Shown here piece by piece: positions 25,301 to 33,992 of a stretch of 64,000 nt of DNA. This stretch comes from Oscarella lobularis (Eukaryota; Porifera; Homoscleromorpha; Homosclerophorida; Oscarellidae). The stretch is taken from assembly GCF_947507565.1 (NCBI RefSeq), contig NC_089176.1, positions 1,426,001 through 1,490,000 on the forward strand. Direction: 5' to 3'. The number at the start of each line of letters is the position of its first letter. Positions within the stretch are counted from its first letter, which is position 1. The notes under the pieces were generated by a model. That model was not told the DNA's origin. It ran no database searches and worked only from the letters and a program-made list of their open reading frames with translations. Position numbers and translations under genes: made by a program.

Positions 25301-26958
25301 GTCGCCAGCGTATTGTTGTGCGCGAAGTTCTCGCAAGAAAAGGAAGACGCACACTAACCAACTGGGGCTTAGTGTACACTAAACAAGGACGTCAATCATA
25401 AGAGAGCAGAATGACAAAAGTACTAGCAACGCTTTACTGTTATGCTCCAGTAAGTGCATTCTGATGTAACTTGAAGGATTGTTCTCCAGAGCGTACTCTA
25501 CCGAAATATCTTCGCCATTATACGACGCGTACCTGCATCCACTTCCACCAATAACAATCCAAAAATCCAGCTTGCTAAAAACGCAGCTACTCAGTGCTCT
25601 TTGAGCAGACGAATCTGTCTTACTCTGCATGCTCCAAATCAAGTGGATTGGTTTCAATAAATCGGCTTGAGGTTCCACTGAAAAAAGCCTGATCGTCAGT
25701 TCCATAGGCTGCGCAGCGGCTGGCGGTAATGACACCTCCAGAAATGGCTTTCCACGAACTAGATCGCCTACAATCTGCAGTAAGTTGTCTACTTAAGATT
25801 TTTCGTAACTACCCAAACGTTGTTGATGAGCTGAAATCGTGAGCAAAGATAATTTGTCGTTTGCCTGATCCTAGTGGAACAGAAGAGTCGAGGTTGATAG
25901 GCACAGTAGAGGCAACGCGTTCTTTAGATGAAGAGGGTGATGTACTGCTGGTAAAAATCAAAGCATTTCCGTCATCGGATGGCTACACAAAAACGATTTT
26001 TGATGGAAACAAAACTCATTTTTGGTCCTTGCCTGTACGCTGGAACCTATCCAAGTCAGTCCTTCATTACAAGCAGCTACCGTGTCAAAATCGGTAGCTA
26101 AGGACAAAGGGGGCTTCCCGTAGACAACAAAGTTATCTACTTCCCACGTGTGGTAGTCCGCTATTCCGGTGAATAGCGACACTTCACGCAGTCGAATTCG
26201 AACGTACGCGTCGTTAGGAAAAGACGGCAATTCATAGACCATGCTACTTCCAAATGAAGAGACTCTGTTCTTATATCAGCTCAACAGCCAATCAATAATT
26301 ATGCACAAGAAGACTTACGTGAAGTTCTTTGCTTGGCGATAATCGATGCCGCCATTGGTAGAGTAAGAAAGCTGCGCAATCACGCTCCCAGAAAATGAAA
26401 AGCAGGAGATCGCATCCAATCGGACAGCGGTGATCACATCCGAAGCCAAATCGCGAGTAACCTCGAAACAGGAACTTGAAAGTAGCGTTGTACAAAAGAC
26501 ATCTGGATGCGCAATACCAGCGTTCTTCGATATCTTCCATTAAACACGGCGGATTTCCCCGCCAATACGCCCCTGCTTGAGCAAGTGTTGTTCACCACAA
26601 CGCCATGCGTTTCCGACCTTGGAGCAAATTATGAAAGTCTTTCAATGCGGAAGTAGACAAATTTAGTTAGCGCTCACCATTGTCTGTTGTCTGGAGACTT
26701 TCTTGCAGGCGAAGCTTCAAAATCGTCTCTCAGAAGAACGCCATATTCAGTGCAATCTGCTTTGGAGTAAATTAGCTTACGTTAGAAAGCAACACCAATT
26801 TTTGTTGTCTTTTTTTTAAAAAATCTTTTTTTGTGTGAACTAGAAGTCTTAGTCACTGTCTGCTAGCGTTTCTTACCAGTATCGGCTTGAATAGAACCTG
26901 CTATAAGTGCGAGAAGACAAACTGTTGCAAGCGACGGAAGAACGAGACTTTGACGCAT
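15807..26958 (-). CDS. Membrane-anchored reelin-like protein (whole gene, about 35 exons)
   Basis: The gene runs from a Met at 26958 to a stop at 15807. Exons of 80-300 bp are separated by introns of about 45-100 bp. Most of the protein is a chain of reelin-type sub-repeats: an I-S-G-G strand with a Cys, then Q-A-F-F, then T-Q-P-L-D-L, then I-G-G-S-G-C, then A-R-T-A-S-T-x-I-R-W-R-Q and W-S-I-N-H. I count about 16 sub-repeats and four EGF modules. Reelin itself is secreted with eight double repeats, each with an EGF; here EGFs occur only in the C-terminal half, and the protein ends in a transmembrane helix. No N-terminal reeler domain is visible. The likely role is cell-surface adhesion or recognition. 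Exon borders in the middle are approximate. Confidence 0.82.
17430..19560 (-). other. Two EGF modules and three reelin sub-repeats
   Basis: EGF modules [11 protein letters not shown] (about 19450-19545) and [11 protein letters not shown] (about 17430-17565, split by an intron) each follow a W-A-I-x-N-V/I-Y/F-I-G strand, as in reelin. Between them lie sub-repeats near 18840-19130, 18000-18150 and 17600-17850, marked by R-F-R-F/W and W-A-I-D-D or W-S-I-D. Some exon borders here are uncertain. Confidence 0.65.
20740..21060 (-). other. EGF module with fibronectin type II insert
   Basis: Within the reelin-like gene, an EGF opens with [11 protein letters not shown]. It is interrupted at about 20815-20970 by a fibronectin type II domain: R-A-C-T-F-P-F, then Y-Y-S-C, then P-W-C-A-T-T and R-W-G-Y-C. 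The EGF then closes with [12 protein letters not shown] in the next exon. FN2 domains often bind collagen or glycans. Four cysteines and the two signature aromatic positions are all present. Confidence 0.8.
21470..25800 (-). repeat. Seven tandem three-exon reelin sub-repeat units
   Basis: The same trio of exons recurs about every 600-650 bp: one with I-S-G-G and T-x-P-L-D-L, one with V-I-G-G-S-G-C, and one with A-R-T-A-S-T-x-I-R-W-R-Q plus W-S-I-N/L-N-H. The third exon lies at about 25380, 24750, 24150, 23550, 22900, 22270 and 21590 (left to right on the coding strand). Introns fall at the same places in each unit, so the array grew by tandem exon-set duplication. No EGF modules interrupt it, unlike the C-terminal half of the gene. 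Confidence 0.8.
26877..26958 (-). CDS. Exon 1 of the reelin-like gene: signal peptide
   Basis: Met at 26958 is followed by a short polar stretch, a hydrophobic core rich in L, A and V, and A-x-A-like residues near S-I-Q-A. The exon ends at donor ACTG|GTAAGAAA. It joins in phase to the exon at 26678-26759, whose first residues are A-D-C-T-E-Y-G and D-D-F-E, a typical start of a reelin repeat. This fixes the start of the gene. Confidence 0.8.
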
Positions 26959-26959
26959 A

Positions 26960-27937
26960 GCAACTTCAAGAGCACCAGATTTAGATACTGGACCCCTAAA
27001 GAGATATCAGTTAAAGAAAAGCGCAGCACGCAGTGAACAAAGCCACCTTTATGCCAGCTCTCGGATCAGTATAGTAAAAGAGAGCGTGCGCAATTGTCTG
27101 TCCAATCAATTGCTCGCCTCGCCCCGAGCAGCACCATGCAATCAGGATACCACGCAATCAGGTCGACTATGTGAGTCATCATCGCCCAGCCGTGAAGCTA
27201 GCCATTCAATCCAGAAAGGTTCGTTGAGCTCGATCTCCCCCGAAGCTCGCGCCTTCCGGGACGGTCCGATCGAGCCCTCCTATATCCATTTCGTTGCGAC
27301 AAATTGAATAGCCGTACCGCCTCTCTAGTTTTTTCCACTTACACACTGACAGGAGAGAAAGATCACGCAGTGCGAACGAATGCGCAAAGAGCCTCAGGAC
27401 ACAAACTGGGACTCTAACGAAAAAGTCATGCGTTCCGGCGATCCGTCTTTGACAGATTGACGTATCGAAGCCACGCCATTCCGCACCTGAAGAAGGATCC
27501 ACCCGCCGAGAGAAAATCAGTTCCAGTCTATGCCCTGGGCGTGTCGATCTAAAGGAGAACGAACTTAGATCGCCCGCGCTTTTTCGCCGAGGGCTTGCCC
27601 ACCCATGAGCAGCATGAGCCCATGCTAGCAGAACCCGGCCTACGCCAGCACGTTCCATGTAGAACGAAGCCTTAGTTTCTATACGAGATCGATCCTGTAG
27701 TCGCAGAGAGCTAAACTCTTTGCCAGTATGTAATGAGGTGATAGAACGCTTTCCTGTGCCCCGAAGGGCCGTCGTTGGCCGAAGTAAACGACACGGAGAC
27801 GCTTGAGAAGTTGTGTCACGTGAAGTTCAAAGTCCCGGTGCACCAATGAATGTATTTTTATTTGAGACACAAGAATTGCCATTGGCAATGACTAGTAGAC
27901 AATTATAGTTCAATAACTACTGCACAAGACAATACTA
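26960..27937. other. Intergenic region
   Basis: About 980 bp between the reelin-like gene and the propeller/BTB gene. 27070-27660 is CpG-richer and probably holds the promoter and 5' UTR of the reelin-like gene. A 150-residue open frame at 27206-27658 has no recognisable domain and I do not call it a gene. A GTCACGTGA palindrome lies at 27815-27823. 27840-27937 is AT-rich 3' flank of the BTB gene. Confidence 0.45.
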
Positions 27938-29371
27938 TTAGTGTGCAACTTCTGGAGAGATCAATTCGTTCAATAAGGTATCTTTCAATTCGATGAGTTT
28001 GTTGCAAGAGCGCAGCTCTCTTATGTGATCAAGAGCAAACTCAATGCAATTCAATTTCAACTCATCGCATTTCAACAAATCGCACATATTCAAATAATCG
28101 ATCACAGTCACAAGAGAAACGGATTCCGTCATAAACTTCAGACACAATTTCCTCAGGTCACAAAGAAGATACCTGTCAGCAGCAAGAACCAGATCTTTCA
28201 TCGTCAATTCTAATCCACTGAAGTCGACAGTTCCTGAATGCAAGTACGTAATGATAGCAGAAAAGACATCAGGCGAGTCTGTGACGTCAATTGGTGAACC
28301 AGAAGCGCATGAAGCAGCTTCTTTGAAAGGAGATTCAAACATTCTGCAAAAGTAATTGCTACGTTCACACAAGACTGCTCTTGACGCTGGAATTTTCATT
28401 CCATTAGAAAGCCTGAAAACGACGTCTCCCAGTTTCGGTGTTACACCGATTAGTGTAGACACAGAGCCAATCAACTGAGGACTGGGCTTCAAGCTGACAA
28501 CGCAAACTTTGAAATCCCTTTCGTCAGAAAATCGCGGCACCTCTGCAAAATATAGAGCGTGATCTTCGACAAAAAGCAGGCATCTCTTGTAATAAGATGA
28601 ACAATCTACCCAAGCAGCTCTGCGTGCTTCTCTCGTTCCGCAAAATTGCCTTGCGAGAATTTCGCCTGAATTTGTCGGAAACGTATAAAAGCGGTCAAGA
28701 GCGGAACAGTAAGCGCCGACACGTTCGGACGTTAGGCAGTGAACTCTCTTCGAAACTCCGTTTCTAAGAACATGACTATTCAACGTCACGTCATCAGAAC
28801 AAAAAACGACAATTCCATCGCCATCCCAGGTTTCAGCGATCCGGACCGCATTGACGTACGTCGCTTCGAAACACTCGGATTCTTCCTTGACGCAAACGAA
28901 GGTCGCCGTACCGTCATTGGTCGATACGTTCAGAACGTACTCATCTGACAAAACGAGCATGAACTCGCCTCCTCTTCTCAGAACAATGTCGCGAACATCC
29001 CGCAGTGGTAAATCGCATTTTAGCGTTGTAACGACGCCATCTCGGATCTTTCGAATGCGATGGTCACCGAAGCCCCTGACTTCGGCGACGTAGACGGTCT
29101 TGTTGCGCCGATCGACGGCCAATGGACCGGGATTGCTGAACTGAGCGTCGATCGTCGCTTTTCCGTCGGTGGATCCTCCGCGGTCCGGTTTGCCGGCGAA
29201 TACTGTCAGCTTCGTGTCGCGATCGATCTCGTATTTCCAAATGCAATGTCTTCCTCCGTCGGCGACGAGAACGACGCCGTTGAGCGCGGCGATTCCGGTC
29301 GGTTGGCTGCAATGATGGTGACGCGAAAGGTTTTTGTCGACGAGAACGAAGGATCGCGGGTAGCCGGCCAT
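27938..29371 (-). CDS. Beta-propeller (NHL-like) plus BTB domain protein
   Basis: An uninterrupted frame of 477 residues from the Met at 29371. The first 300 residues contain propeller-like blades: P-T-G-I-A-A-L-x-G-V-V-L-V-A-D with H-C-I-W-K, and G-P-L-A-V-D with T-V-Y-V-A-E and H-R-I-R-K-I, close to NHL repeats. The last third is a BTB/POZ domain: G-D-V-V-F-R-L-S-N-G, then A-S-R-A-V-L-C-E-R-S-x-Y-F, then S-G-T-V-D-F and D-R-Y-L-L, with a short helical tail. BTB proteins often dimerise or recruit Cullin-3. A splice acceptor (TTCGTTAG) at 29420 leaves room for an upstream exon. Remnants of its two ends recur at about 33680-33850. Confidence 0.8.
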   Translation of the reverse strand: MAGYPRSFVLVDKNLSRHHHCSQPTGIAALNGVVLVADGGRHCIWKYEIDRDTKLTVFAGKPDRGGSTDGKATIDAQFSNPGPLAVDRRNKTVYVAEVRGFGDHRIRKIRDGVVTTLKCDLPLRDVRDIVLRRGGEFMLVLSDEYVLNVSTNDGTATFVCVKEESECFEATYVNAVRIAETWDGDGIVVFCSDDVTLNSHVLRNGVSKRVHCLTSERVGAYCSALDRFYTFPTNSGEILARQFCGTREARRAAWVDCSSYYKRCLLFVEDHALYFAEVPRFSDERDFKVCVVSLKPSPQLIGSVSTLIGVTPKLGDVVFRLSNGMKIPASRAVLCERSNYFCRMFESPFKEAASCASGSPIDVTDSPDVFSAIITYLHSGTVDFSGLELTMKDLVLAADRYLLCDLRKLCLKFMTESVSLVTVIDYLNMCDLLKCDELKLNCIEFALDHIRELRSCNKLIELKDTLLNELISPEVAH

Positions 29372-29419
29372 TTCTTCGATGGTCCACGTGGCACGCTGCG
29401 TGCTTCTCCGCACGCATGC

Positions 29420-29690
29420 CTAACGAAAGAAGTGTTATTATTAGGTATTTAAAAAAAACAGATACAGAGAACAATGATAAGAGCATGCAACAGCAAGATT
29501 TTTCGATGCCATTCCTACTGTCGCTGAAGTTCAACAGCAGCGCTCCAACACTGCACCAACCATCTTGCAAAGGTGCTATCAGAGATTAAATAGGAGATGC
29601 TATAGTGATATTGCGCTAATAGAAACGACAGCATGCGGGCTCCCACTAGTCCAGAACGGCCGGGACACCTCCCATCGTTTAGTCAAGCAT
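29420..29690. other. Spacer containing an RNF213 C-terminal relic
   Basis: This 270 bp spacer lies between the propeller/BTB gene and ROCO copy 3. Its recognisable content is the RNF213 tail relic at about 29507-29565. 29570-29690 holds nothing that I can name. Confidence 0.5.
29507..29565 (-). pseudogene. Relic of the RNF213-like last exon
   Basis: Read on the minus strand, this segment gives Q-C-W-S-A-A-V-E-L-Q then R-Q and a stop. That matches the last residues of both RNF213-like genes in the window, less a few residues. Its flank (ACAGCAAGATTTTTCGATGCC) also matches the flank of RNF213-like copy 1 at about 33970. Nothing else of the gene is present. Confidence 0.75.
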
Positions 29691-32600
29691 CTAGGCTGAT
29701 TGCTGGTCTGACTGCTTCTTCAATAGCAGGTGTTCCACGTCATGCAAAATGTCAGCGCCATCGCAGGCTTTTCTTATCAATGATGCCGGCGCTCTTGGGC
29801 CCTCTTTGTCTCTCCAGTCGTGCAACAGAACGAGCATTCTCTCTTTATCATCGCTCATAACCGAAAACTTTGTATCTTTTACTTCCCTGTGCATTCCGAG
29901 ATAAATTCCCACTGTTCTCCATTTACCTCTGCCCGCTTCGGCAATACAAGAGGCGACCGACAAAAACATAGAGTCATCTTCCAGATTTGGCCAAGTAAAT
30001 CCTTTCAAATTGGTCATTGCACCACCAATGGATCCGCTCTCTGTTTCATCAGCTACTTCAACAGTCGCAGTGGTGTACCAATGATGCAGTCCAAACAAGT
30101 CAGAATCATCTATAGGCCTGTCAGAGTGCGTTGTCAAACATTGTCCTAACTTTGGACGATATTCAGTGAGAGGTATCATGTCATCCTCTTTCAAAGCGTC
30201 AACGGCGTCTTTGTCTGAATACTGAACGTACAATTTCAGACGAAGTCCTATCATTCCGCGTTTTTTCGCTTCGTCCAGTTGGGTCGTGATGAATTGACGA
30301 ATTCTCAGGCAGTGCTTGCTGTAAGCCTTGCTTTGTACCGACGCTTGTTTTGCCACCGATGTTAGAGTGACGGCTATTAGGAAACCGTCTTGTTCGTAGC
30401 GAAGTTCCAATTTGAGTCGATCTTCAAGAAAGAAGAGACATCGGTTCCGTTTCAGAATTGGCGAATTGTGCGCGTATCGAAAATGCTTCACGCATCGAGA
30501 AACCAGGCGGAGGAAGAGCGATTCGGGAACAACAGGAACGTTAGTTGAACGAAAGAGAAGGGACGGTGGAGATGACAGGGCCGGAGACACGGGGACAATA
30601 GAATCTAGTTGTTCCTTATAGTCAGTAAGAAGACACGGAACGAAGAAATCCATTCCAGGCCTTACGATGTCTTCGTCATCAGGACAAATGATGTCAAAAA
30701 GATGAAGCACGTTTAGCATAACTGGCACGTCTTCTTCTTTGATTCGCGCCTTCTCTCTGAGAATGTGACTAGCAAGACTCCAAACCATGACGCCTGTTTC
30801 GTAGACGGCACGCATGGGTTCGTGCATGTGCCGATTGCGAAGCGAAACGCAATCTGGAGGCGTAACAAAAATTGCCATGACGTCGTACAGCCACTGCGGA
30901 TCGGTAAAGACGATGTTTCGAAGCTCCGGAACGTCAGAAAAGTGAAGCACGGCATTGCAACTATTCAGATACGCTATTGCTGCGTCGATTGTATCGTCGG
31001 GAAGAAACAGTTTCCGGTGAGTATCTGCTAAACGACTTTCCAGACTATAAATTTCTGACAAACGCATGATTGGGCGGCCGGTTCGCTGGCGAAAAGACGC
31101 AAGAACTCTCATCAGAGTAAGCCATAGCAAAGGAATCGGTGGTTGACTGGTCCAATACATTACTGCCATCTGCTTTCCTTTCTCTTTAATATCTTTGATG
31201 GTAGGATCATCGCTGACTGTACCCGAGAGTGTGTTATCAACAAGGCAGTATACTCTGTTTTCGCCTAGCTCTGATGCGTCGGCCTCAGGAAAACGCGCCG
31301 ACGTAAATAAACTCGAAAAAGCGGAAGACATTTTTTTCAAAAAATTTTGACGAGGCTGAATTTTCCCTAGGATCAAAAGGTGAGATTCTATCTTGCACTT
31401 TCTAATCAATTGTCGCAATAGTTGATTTTGACGCGCCAAAAGTTTCGGTGTGATGCCTTTTGCATCACCGTGCGTGGCAACAAACAGAAACAAGGGGTAT
31501 GAAAGCCGTTCGTCTAGCACTTTGCCCAAATGAGCAGCATCGTCACGCTCGTCTTTTGCTATCAATTGGGACGCAATCCAATGTTCGAAATTTCTCAAAG
31601 GAGTAGACGTCACGCGATGTGGCTCCTGTCGTTCGCCTTTTCCCTTTGGATCGCGTCGAAACAGAGAGACGGTCTCTTCGTCAAGAGGCTTGCAGACGTC
31701 AAAAACAAGGATATTGATGGTTGACTGGAAAGGTGACCGACATGCTGTCAGGCTACTGTGGGTCATTAAGAATCTACCCTGTCCCGCTTGATCGCGAATA
31801 TTAACAACGAGCTCTTCGACTTCTTCTCTCGCAGTGACCTCGTCTTTGCTGTAGGCTGCAATTTGATCTGCAATGTCTTGAGTCAAACCGAGTTTTTCGT
31901 CAAACAAGGAACGGAACTTTTCGTCGATTTCTGAATTAGAACTGCTTGGCCCCATGCAATCTTCTGCGACTATTTCGGGTAGCAAAATCGACTCAGGATT
32001 CTCTGTCGCCGTCACTTCGTTGCTTCTACTTTCGCCTATCTCTAGGCCGAATTCAGCCTCTTCTTCTAGTATAAGATGTTGCGCTATCATTTCTTCTTCA
32101 ATAAGATGATTAATAATAAACCTCGTAACAAACATAAGGTTTTCCTCAAAGCTCGAATCCATCAAGTTTACTTTCATTACCTGCCTCGCAATCGTTCTCT
32201 TCACAATCTGCTCTTTATCTTCTTCGTTCACCTCCATCCAACCTCTTCCGGACGTTATAGCAACTTGAGCTTCAACTCCCTGCGTGCTCGGCTGATGCTG
32301 AAAGGGCAGTCCGAGTAAATGACGACGCAGACAGGTCTTTCCAACGCCATCAGGACCCATCAAATTAATATTTAGCCGAGGAATAATCACTGATCCTCCA
32401 AGCAGAGCCTTCTCGTAATCAAAAGGTACCCCAGACGACAGAAAAGCTACAGAAACAGACTATCACACGACCTGTCCAATTTATACGTTTCTTACGCAAA
32501 CGCTTTGACAAGTCCTGCTCCTGAAAATGATCTCGGCATGTTCTGTACAAAGACCGGCTTGGCTTACATTCCTCCTTGTCCTTCTTTAGCACTTCTACTA

Positions 32601-33525
32601 TTCCTTCAGCAGCAGAAAACCCGTTATTCACTTGTAGTTTAAAAGCGGCCAATTTAGACCGTTCTACGAGCAGCCACTGTTCTTGGTGCTGAACAAGGCG
32701 AACAGGCGACGGACGCATCCATTTGCTTGTTGCATCTATGCAGCACTCTTCGTCCGGACCGTTCCAACATCGAATTTTTGTGAAGTCAAACCCTAACGTC
32801 GTTAGATCGCCATCTGACGTCACCAGAAAGGCCATTCGACCGCTTGAATCAATAGAAAACCCTCGGGTAGCGAACCACCCTTCTCTTGCTATTTCCTCTG
32901 GTAGACACGACGAGTAGATCGCAAGAAAAATGCCCGCGTCTCTGGCATTATGCCCGCACGGACTGATTGCAAGGGAATCTAATTTCATGCCACAGTCAAC
33001 AACCCACTGGCCGGATGACGGGCAGTCACTCACTATCGTGAGAAGTTTATTTCTGAAGACTTTATGATATATTTCGAAGATGTCACTAAAGGTAACAATT
33101 GTTCCATCGGACAAGCACCAATTGCCCAGGATCATTTCGCTAGGGCCCAAGTACCAGATTCGAGCTACAAAACGAAGTAAATTTCTAGGAGGACCTAATT
33201 TTCATTTCTCACCCCCGTTAGTTGCGATCAAAAAGTGCCAAATATGTTCGAGAACATCGGCGCGGGTCATCTCTGCGGTTTCGATTATCACTGGCGATCC
33301 AATCACACTCGGATCAGCCAATAGCTTGTCGACAAGACAATCTCGTTCATTCAAGTTGTCAGAAAGATCTGATTCTCCTGTATCTTCGATTCTGTGTGCG
33401 TGTGAAGACTCACATACGCGGACTCCTCTTCCGTCGATAACCATAAGACGGTATCCAGATCTACAGACGACGTTTCCATCCGCTGCGAACTCGACATTGT
33501 CGGTAACGACGTTTGCGTGCGACAT
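29691..33525 (-). CDS. Caspase-like/ROC-COR/Death protein, copy 3
   Basis: Exons 33213-33525, 32496-33164 and 29691-32446 join in phase (introns about 48 bp each) to give about 1,245 residues. An in-frame TAA lies just upstream of the ATG, which fixes the start. Order: caspase-like fold (residues 1-330; D151-C152 keep the nucleophile, Y-L-G-P at 109-112 lacks the His), P-loop G-P-D-G-V-G-K-T at 358-365, variable insert, D-Q-A-G-Q, T-H-G-D, COR, and a C-terminal Death domain coded at about 29730-29990. Long DNA blocks are almost identical to copy 1. Unlike copies 1 and 2, it has no LRR receptor upstream. A GTCACGTGA element lies 12 bp before the ATG. Confidence 0.88.
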
Positions 33526-33536
33526 CTTGGGTTAAC

Positions 33537-33545
33537 GTCACGTGA
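33537..33545. promoter_or_regulatory. GTCACGTGA palindromic E-box
   Basis: The motif lies 12 bp upstream of the ROCO copy 3 start codon. It matches the CLEAR/E-box core bound by bHLH-zip factors such as TFEB/MITF in other animals. Function here is inference. Confidence 0.3.
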
Positions 33546-33679
33546 TTTACGTTCGTCAAGTCCCCGGTAAAACTACACGTTTTGTAACGGTGGCACGTTA
33601 TTAGTTTGAATGTTTTTATATTTGATTCTACCAATAATTCCACGATAGGTTCTCGAAAATTTTAGACTACTGCGCAAAA

Positions 33680-33850
33680 TCTGAACAGATCAACTCCTTC
33701 AATTTTGTTCAGTTTGTTGCCAGAACGTAACATGAGAACGAAGGAGTGCGGGTAAGCGGCCATTTCTTTCTGCTTGCGATGGCCCACGTGCTGCGCGGCT
33801 TCTCCGCTCGCATGCCTAATGAAAGAAGTGTTACTATTTAGAACTCAATC
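33680..33850 (-). pseudogene. Propeller/BTB gene relic with internal deletion
   Basis: 33690-33735 resembles the very 3' end of the propeller/BTB gene (27960-28010). From about 33730 to 33835 it matches the 5' end of that gene (29340-29440), including the start region and the splice acceptor with AATGAAAGAAGTGTTA in place of AACGAAAGAAGTGTTA. The 1.3 kb in between is gone. The same neighbour follows: the 3' end of an RNF213-like gene. Confidence 0.7.
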
Positions 33851-33992
33851 AAAGGATACTACAAAAACACACAAAAAAGCGGGAAAGATTTTACGCTAAC
33901 AAGAAGGTAAGTCATTCACGGGAAACTAAAAAAACAGATGTACAGACAACGATAACATGTAGCAAGCAACAGCAAGATTTTCGATGCCATTC

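Larger units (their letters stand above)
33526..33992. other. Spacer with BTB-gene relic
   Basis: This 467 bp spacer holds the promoter side of ROCO copy 3 (GTCACGTGA at 33537-33545), a relic of the propeller/BTB gene at about 33680-33850, and the 3' flank of RNF213-like copy 1 with several A-rich runs. I see no intact gene. Confidence 0.5.

Noticed and set aside
21470-25800. MAM-domain or bacterial adhesin repeats
   Set aside because: The I-R-W-R-Q and W-S-I-N-H strands, the S-T-x-G-G-x-W strand elsewhere and the EGF punctuation further on fit reelin repeats better.
25983-26038. A second GC-AG intron, in the first reelin repeat
   Set aside because: An in-frame GT donor (AGC|GTACAG) six bases upstream gives the same downstream reading, so a GC donor is not needed.
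27206-27658. A 150-residue minus-strand frame upstream of the reelin-like gene
   Set aside because: It has no domain, no splice partner and a composition typical of CpG-rich non-coding DNA. I treat it as 5' flank.
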